A DNA stretch of 32,969 bases from Planctomycetota bacterium (GTDB lineage Bacteria; Planctomycetota; UBA1135; GCA-002686595), in assembly GCA_002720975.1 (NCBI GenBank), contig PBIX01000107.1, positions 1 to 32,969 on the forward strand, written 5' to 3'. Positions 28,298-32,969 of the stretch are shown piece after piece (the stretch's first letter is position 1; each line of letters opens with the position of its first letter). Under the pieces are notes generated by a model. It worked only from the letters and a program-made list of their open reading frames with translations. It searched no databases and had not been told where the DNA came from. The position numbers were made by a program, and so were the translations under genes.

Positions 28298-29872
28298 ATG
28301 ACAAGCAAAGGCCGAATCGTCCTCTACCACCCCCAGGTCTGCGACTCGCGTCGATCGACCCAGGCGGGGAACCACGTTCTGCCGCTGTCGCTCCTGACCA
28401 TCGCGGCCTGGCCGCATCACGACGGCTATGAGGTGGTCATCATCGACGGTGCGCTCTACGAGGATGCGTCCGAAGCCCATGACAAGGTCGTGTCGGCTTG
28501 CGACGGTGCGCTGGTCTACGGCACGACGGCAATGGTCGGCTATCAGGTCACCGACAGCTACAACTGCACCAAGAGGGTCAAGGACCGCTTCCCCGATCTG
28601 GTGACTCTGATCGGTGGCTGGTGGGCCTCGGTCATGCCCAAGATGGAGCTGGAGTCGGGCGTGTTTGACGCCGTCTGCCTGGGACAAGGGGAGATCACCT
28701 TTCGCGAGTTCATCCAAGCTGTCGAGGCCGGCTCGGACCTGGAAGAGGTTGCCGGTCTTGCCCTCCTGCGCGATGGTGAGCTGATCAAGACCGAGCGCCG
28801 TCCCATCGCCCGCTGGGAAGAGCTCCTCAATTGCTGCTGGGACCTCCTGGACTTCGAGCCGTACCGACAAGCTCAGCTTGGATCTGCAGGGAAGCGCATC
28901 ACTGAGCGCAACCCGCGTCCGCGATCCTTCAAGGAAGACCGCCCCGTGGTGACCATGGTCTACCATGCGAGCTTTGGCTGTCCCGAGCCCTGCGCCTTCT
29001 GCTGTTCACCCGCCGTCACCAACCGCGGTTGGCGTGCCATGCCGGCGGACCGCATGCTCGATGACATCGAGGAGCTCCAGGATCGCTTTGACTTCGACGT
29101 CCTGCGCTTCTACGACGCCAACTGGGGCGTGCGCGAAAAACGCACCCGCGAGTACTGTGAGGGTGCCATCAAGCGCGACCTCAACCTGCCCTTCCTGGCC
29201 CTGATGGAGCCCTTCTCCGTCCTGCACTACGATCCCTCCACGGTGGATCTGATGGCCGAGGCCGGCTGCTACATCGTGAACATCGGTGCCGAGGCCGGCT
29301 CCGACCCCATGATGGAGCGCATCGGCAAGCACACCGCCGGTGACGACAACCTCCAGGCCGCCGTCGAGCTCGCCAAGCGCGACATCGACAGCTACCTGAC
29401 CTACATCATCGGCTTCCCCGGAGAGACCAAGGAGTCCATGTACGCCACGGTGGACCAGGCCCGGGACATCCGTGCTGCGACCCCTCTGGCCCACCCGTGG
29501 ATCTGGATCTACCAGCCCATCCCCGGCACGCCCTTCTACGACCAGTCCCTTGAGGAGGGCTTCCAAGCTCCCCAGACCATTCAGGAGTGGGGCGAGTTCG
29601 GCGAGTACCACATCAGCGAGACCTGGGAAGGCCGCATCCCCGACGATGTGTTGAAGCGTCGCCAGCTGTTCCAGCACTTCTCGAGCCTCTCCCAGGGTCT
29701 GACCCGCGGAAAGGTCGGCTGGTGGGAGCGGCGTGCGACCAACCGCTTGCGTTCGGGCCACTGGAAGATGGCGCGTGCGGAGGCCAAGGCCTTTGACGTC
29801 TACCTGCGCAGCCTGCGTTCCGTCGGCCTGCACAAGGGCGGCATGAACGTCACCCCGAGCGCCCAGTACTAG
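28298..29872 (+). CDS. Radical SAM protein with N-terminal B12-binding-type domain
   Basis: 524 residues. The first ~160 have the cobalamin-binding fold seen in BchE-like enzymes: LPLSLLTIAAWPHHDGYEVVIIDG, LVYGTTAMVGYQV, TLIGGWWAS and FDAVCLGQGEITFREF. A clear D-x-H-x-x-G motif is not seen. The radical SAM core follows with C228-x3-C232-x2-C235 (GCPEPCAFCC), then NIGAEAGSDPMMERIGKHT and YIIGFPGETKESM. The C-terminal ~100 residues are unassigned (WWERRATNRLR). Relatives perform methylations, cyclisations or couplings of unactivated carbons, often in lipid, pigment or natural-product pathways. No biosynthetic partner gene is adjacent, so the substrate cannot be guessed. The ATG has a C-rich leader and no Shine-Dalgarno. 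Confidence 0.93.
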   Translation: MTSKGRIVLYHPQVCDSRRSTQAGNHVLPLSLLTIAAWPHHDGYEVVIIDGALYEDASEAHDKVVSACDGALVYGTTAMVGYQVTDSYNCTKRVKDRFPDLVTLIGGWWASVMPKMELESGVFDAVCLGQGEITFREFIQAVEAGSDLEEVAGLALLRDGELIKTERRPIARWEELLNCCWDLLDFEPYRQAQLGSAGKRITERNPRPRSFKEDRPVVTMVYHASFGCPEPCAFCCSPAVTNRGWRAMPADRMLDDIEELQDRFDFDVLRFYDANWGVREKRTREYCEGAIKRDLNLPFLALMEPFSVLHYDPSTVDLMAEAGCYIVNIGAEAGSDPMMERIGKHTAGDDNLQAAVELAKRDIDSYLTYIIGFPGETKESMYATVDQARDIRAATPLAHPWIWIYQPIPGTPFYDQSLEEGFQAPQTIQEWGEFGEYHISETWEGRIPDDVLKRRQLFQHFSSLSQGLTRGKVGWWERRATNRLRSGHWKMARAEAKAFDVYLRSLRSVGLHKGGMNVTPSAQY

Positions 29873-29882
29873 GTGCGCGAGT

Positions 29883-29958
29883 GGGGGCATGGCTCCCACA
29901 GGTCGATGGACTTGCGGTCAGCCAGGGCGGTGGAATTCCTCGCTTAGGGGGCATGGCT
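29883..29958 (+). repeat. Two copies of a 12-base direct repeat
   Basis: GGGGGCATGGCT occurs at 29883-29894 and 29947-29958. The first copy is within a hairpin (29881-29899, 8-pair stem with one G-T, ATG loop) just after the radical SAM stop codon. No T tract follows it. Confidence 0.5.
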
Positions 29959-30008
29959 GTATCCCGCGTGGAAGAGTCCCTCCCCTCTTTGGGGCGCCCA
30001 TGTGCCCT

Positions 30009-30033
30009 CAGGGCCTCGTAAGGGCCTGATTTT
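30009..30033 (+). terminator. Probable terminator after the radical SAM gene
   Basis: CAGGGCC (30009-30015) pairs with GGGCCTG (30022-30028) with one G-G mismatch and a 6-base loop, followed by ATTTT. Confidence 0.5.
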
Positions 30034-30053
30034 CATGGGGTGGTGAATTCTTG

Positions 30054-30074
30054 CCGATCGGCTGTCCCGATCGG
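30054..30074. promoter_or_regulatory. Perfect hairpin upstream of the beta-helix fragment
   Basis: The self-complementary octamer CCGATCGG occurs twice (30054-30061 and 30067-30074) separated by CTGTC, so it can form an 8-pair stem or serve as paired protein sites. It lies 69 bases before the fragment's start. Confidence 0.45.
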
Positions 30075-30142
30075 AGGGCGGCCTCTTATGGGCCCTGTGA
30101 CGGCATGGCCACTCCGGCCGGCCCCACACAAGGAACCCCGAC

Positions 30143-30397
30143 ATGACCCAGCTCAACTCGAACTCAACCGTCCGCGCTCTCCCGCTTCCCCTGCTCCTCG
30201 GCACCCTCACCGCCCACGCGGCGGCGAGCGATCTCCACGTGGATGACGACGGGATGGATTACCCGAACGCCGATTACACCTCGATCCAGGCTGCGGTTGA
30301 TGTGGCCAAGAATTGGGACACGATTCACGTGCACGCGGGCACGTATACCGGCACGGGGAGGCCCACTTTCCGACGAACGGTTCGAGAAGCCCTGTAA
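30143..30397 (+). pseudogene. Truncated secreted parallel-beta-helix protein (N-terminal fragment)
   Basis: 84 codons. The ATG at 30143 has AAGGA 8 bases upstream. A signal peptide (LPLPLLLGTLTAHAAAS) leads to the first turn typical of right-handed beta-helix proteins of the pectate-lyase superfamily: DLHVDDDG, YTSIQAAVDVAKNWDTIHVHAGTYTG. Full proteins go on for hundreds of residues, but here the pattern ends near 30359 and the frame stops after an unrelated RPTFRRTVREAL tail. Other frames beyond that point show no continuation. It is read as a gene cut by deletion, keeping its start signals. An independent small secreted protein is a less likely alternative. Confidence 0.65.
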
Positions 30398-30516
30398 CAC
30401 GCGTCCAGTGCCGTCGAACGGAGGGGTGAGCCGGAGATCTGTCCGGCCTACCCCGGCTCTACACGCGTTACCCGGGTCACCCGGACTCGCCCGGCAACCC
30501 CTACAGGAGTACTGAC

Positions 30517-32256
30517 ATGACACTTCAAAGCACAGATTCGACCACTCTCGACCGCCTCTCCACCTCGGCCCTGCGCGGCTCCCTGGGCCTTGTTCTGATT
30601 GCCTCGGCAGCATTCGGGCAAGCCCGAGTCGGTGACCCGAGCGTCAGCTTGGAGACCGTGGAACGCCAAAGTGAATCCTCTTCCCTCCTCACCCTGGACC
30701 GGGTGCCGAGGCTTCTCGTTGAACGCGCCCAGCAGCACCTCGAAGATCATCGCCTGGATGGTCTGGGTTGGACGACGGCACGCCTGTCATCCGTGGTGCA
30801 TCCGATCTTCCGCCCGGATCTCGCAGGCCCCGCCTATATCGAGTTCCCTGTTCTCCCGGAGGGGTTCATCATCGTCTCGACCGCGGACCATGATGTTCCG
30901 ATTCCGCACTGGAGCGATGAGGCGCAGAGTATTCGGAGCCGGCTCGTTCAGGATGCGGCAAAGACGGGCAAGCGCGTGGCGAAGATCCAGAAGCTCGACA
31001 CCCTGAGCTACGTGGCCGAGTGTTCGCGGGGTTCCCTGGTCGCTCGCACGGGTCCCCTGTCGGGCAAGGCGCTCGCGTTGTTGGAGCGCACTCCGAGGGC
31101 GGGCCGGACCGGTGTGGCCTCCGATAGGGATCTGATCGCGGCATGGGACGAATGTAAGGCCCATTATCTGGCTGCTGCCCAGATGGGCCTGGAGACCCTC
31201 GCTGAGGAAGGGCGGGCCACCTGGGCGTTTGAGCAGGAGCTCCAGCACGAGGGCATGGCCCTGGAGCAAGGGGTCACCCATCTCATGGCACTCCTGCCCG
31301 ATACTGTTTCGTTCATGCTGACGGGGCCCGCTTCTGATCTGGTCATCGCCGAGCGCTTCCCCACCATCGCTGGTGCTTCTGTCCTGCGCCTGAGCGTTGT
31401 CGGTGGCGTCCCGCTGGGCACGACCCTTGATTTTGAGGTCACGACGACTCAGCTGGGAGGAAAGCAGTCCATGCACCGTTTCTTCCTGGATGGGCGCGGC
31501 ATGAGCGACCCCTTCCCTGAGGAAGACCCTCCGGCCCAATACAGCTCGGGCTGGTCTTCTTGGACCTACTACTGGGCGGGGAATGATACCGACCAATGCA
31601 CCTACGGCCAGCTGAAAGCCCCCGACGAGGGACTCAAATGCTACAGCGGCTGCGGAGCCACGGCCTGGGCGTTGTTGATCGGATGGGTAGACCAAGCAGC
31701 TGACGCTGGGAACCCCAGGTGGGTCAAGAACAGCGGTGTCTACCGTACGGGTGGTGGCTATGGATCGGCGAAGGCCGTGGCACCTGACAGCATGTACATC
31801 TATAACCCGATTAAGGGTACGTGGTCGACTCATCCCGGGATCACGTCGATCCTGATGGAGATCCGGGGCCACATCAAAACTTGGTGTGTGGTTCCTGGTG
31901 GATCGGGTGCAACGAGGCCGAAGCACATGGACAAGGTGAACAAGTACTTCTCCGGGCGTACTGCGGCGTCGGCGCGAACGGATTACTCAAGTCCCGGTGT
32001 TTTCAAGTCGAGGCTCCGTGAGAAGGCGCGCGACTCGATCAAAAACAACGGAACGCCTGCGATCATCGGTGTCGGAGGTCTCAACTTCTGGAACTGGCAC
32101 TACCCCCTGGCATACGCCTACAAGTTCCGTAAGAAGAGCACCCTTTCTGGCACGAAGTACCAAAGGGAATTCAAAGTCAACCAAGGTGCCGGCGGCCTCC
32201 TCGTGGAGTGGATCAAGGCCAAGACCTGGTTCTGCGGCGAGATCCTTCCGTCCTGA
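30517..32256 (+). CDS. Exported protein with C-terminal papain-fold (C39/C10-like) domain
   Basis: 579 residues. ATG 30517 has AGGAG at 30505-30509. A signal peptide with a long polar N-region ends near SAAFGQA (~36). Residues ~40-340 are not recognised and may act as a propeptide or binding region. The C-terminal ~230 residues carry a papain-like pattern: C379 in YSGCGATAWALLIGW, H528 in WNWHYPLAYAY and N555 in FKVNQGAGG, in the order Cys-His-Asn, as in C39-like and streptopain-like peptidases. It is therefore a candidate secreted cysteine peptidase, though C375 just before the motif and the lack of a profile search leave doubt. The gene is followed by a strong terminator and preceded by the beta-helix fragment. 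Confidence 0.75.
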   Translation: MTLQSTDSTTLDRLSTSALRGSLGLVLIASAAFGQARVGDPSVSLETVERQSESSSLLTLDRVPRLLVERAQQHLEDHRLDGLGWTTARLSSVVHPIFRPDLAGPAYIEFPVLPEGFIIVSTADHDVPIPHWSDEAQSIRSRLVQDAAKTGKRVAKIQKLDTLSYVAECSRGSLVARTGPLSGKALALLERTPRAGRTGVASDRDLIAAWDECKAHYLAAAQMGLETLAEEGRATWAFEQELQHEGMALEQGVTHLMALLPDTVSFMLTGPASDLVIAERFPTIAGASVLRLSVVGGVPLGTTLDFEVTTTQLGGKQSMHRFFLDGRGMSDPFPEEDPPAQYSSGWSSWTYYWAGNDTDQCTYGQLKAPDEGLKCYSGCGATAWALLIGWVDQAADAGNPRWVKNSGVYRTGGGYGSAKAVAPDSMYIYNPIKGTWSTHPGITSILMEIRGHIKTWCVVPGGSGATRPKHMDKVNKYFSGRTAASARTDYSSPGVFKSRLREKARDSIKNNGTPAIIGVGGLNFWNWHYPLAYAYKFRKKSTLSGTKYQREFKVNQGAGGLLVEWIKAKTWFCGEILPS

Positions 32257-32328
32257 CGTGCTTCCTTCAGACGATGGTACCGGGAGGATTTGGTGACTCG
32301 GATACGCAACCAAGTCCCACCCCGACGG

Positions 32329-32363
32329 GCCCGCCCCAGTAGTACTGGGGCGGGCTCTTTTCT
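32329..32363 (+). terminator. Strong intrinsic terminator
   Basis: GCCCGCCCCAGT (32329-32340) pairs perfectly over 12 bases with ACTGGGGCGGGC (32344-32355) across an AGT loop, followed by TCTTTTCT. It lies 72 bases after the exported-protein gene. Confidence 0.93.
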
Positions 32364-32453
32364 GATTGCTTGACCATCCGACCAGTTCGGGATCGTGGAC
32401 CCGAGCCGAGAATGCCACGGTTCCGGAACCAGAGCTACGCCCCGCGCTCCGTC

Positions 32454-32969
32454 CTAGCGCCGGACCAGTCCGTCCAGGGAATCGGGTGCGAAGCGCCATA
32501 CGGCCAGGGGCTTGCCTTCGGCCGATGGCGCGATCTTCTGTGCCCGCTCATAGGCTTCGCTCGCATTGGCTGAGGGCTCTTCGATCTCTTCGATGGCCAG
32601 GCGCACGAGACGACGACCTTGACCGTCGGCGATACCTCGCAGCCTGCGCAGGTGAGGCAAGGCCTCCTCGCCCAGTTCATGCAGGGCGCGGCCCGCGATG
32701 GTGGCGTCACCCTTCCAGTCGTTGTCCTTGAGGTGCGTGACCAGGACCGTCACGGTCAGGTCGAGGTTCTCGGTGCAGTGGGTTCTGGCCAGGATCACGG
32801 CGGCGAGAAAGCGCTCCTGGGGGTCGCTGGCGTGGAGGCTCCTCAGGACGTGGGGCCAGGCGCGGGAGCCCTCACCGATGAGCATGCGCGCGGCCTGCCT
32901 GGCGTTGTGCAGGTCATGGGGCAATCTGAGGCCGTCCCAATAACCCCTGCCCTCCTGGTAGCCCCTGAA
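32454..32969 (-). CDS. HEAT-repeat-like protein, 5' end beyond window
   Basis: The frame is open from the right edge to its stop at 32454, with at least 172 codons visible. A TTG at 32924 could start it, but the upstream part (YQEGRGYWDGLRLP) reads as coding, so the gene is taken as truncated by the window. The visible part is alpha-helical with repeat-like units: RSLHASDPQERFLAAVILAR, GRALHELGEEALPHLRRL and GRRLVRLAIEEIEE, resembling HEAT/armadillo repeats that bind proteins. It ends with a basic DSLDGLVRR. No enzyme motif is seen. The strong terminator lies between it and the convergent gene. Confidence 0.7.
   Translation of the reverse strand, partial: FRGYQEGRGYWDGLRLPHDLHNARQAARMLIGEGSRAWPHVLRSLHASDPQERFLAAVILARTHCTENLDLTVTVLVTHLKDNDWKGDATIAGRALHELGEEALPHLRRLRGIADGQGRRLVRLAIEEIEEPSANASEAYERAQKIAPSAEGKPLAVWRFAPDSLDGLVRR

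Overview
This GC-rich bacterial window has about two dozen protein genes, two tRNA genes and several hairpin terminators. The organism is not identified directly. It looks Gram-negative: there is a lipoprotein, a LolD/FtsX-type transporter and TolR/ExbD-like periplasmic domains. The large secreted BNR-repeat protein, the parallel-beta-helix fragment, the Gly-rich RRM protein and the many genes without a Shine-Dalgarno sequence would fit a Planctomycetota-like lineage. That placement is an inference, not a demonstration. No phage, insertion sequence, CRISPR array or rRNA was seen.

Left region (1-5865, minus strand): a very long secreted BNR/VPS10-type beta-propeller protein with an embedded PDZ-like segment, cut by the left edge; an Mrp/ApbC-type ATPase without the usual Cys-x-x-Cys; and a lipoprotein of the sulfatase/alkaline-phosphatase superfamily.

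Cell-envelope region (6220-12860): two overlapping small membrane-protein genes built from one repeated two-helix module, an FAD-dependent amine-oxidase/UDP-galactopyranose-mutase-like enzyme, a GT4 glycosyltransferase and an exported thioredoxin-fold protein on the plus strand. Converging on these are a GT2 glycosyltransferase and a polysaccharide deacetylase on the minus strand. Together they look like a surface-glycan assembly cluster.

Middle (13404-22232): an RRM RNA-binding protein with a long palindrome-rich leader, queC, a probable frameshifted gene remnant, an LTA-synthase-like membrane phosphotransferase (minus), mazG, and a tightly packed set of an exported double TolR/ExbD-like protein, an ABC ATPase and a large FtsX-type permease.

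Right region (22313-32969): tRNA-Asp(GTC), RNase D, tRNA-Ala(CGC, minus), aconitase, a c-di-GMP phosphodiesterase-like EAL protein with a degenerate receiver domain, a B12-binding-type radical SAM enzyme, a truncated secreted beta-helix gene, an exported papain-fold-like protein followed by a very strong terminator, and an edge-truncated HEAT-repeat-like protein (minus).

The least ordinary parts are the repeated GY-x-x-[ST]-W membrane module (6220-7225), the double TolR-like protein coupled to an ABC exporter (17970-22232), the hidden coding remnant after queC, and several enzymes that have lost or substituted signature residues. No complete new defence or mobile system is visible.
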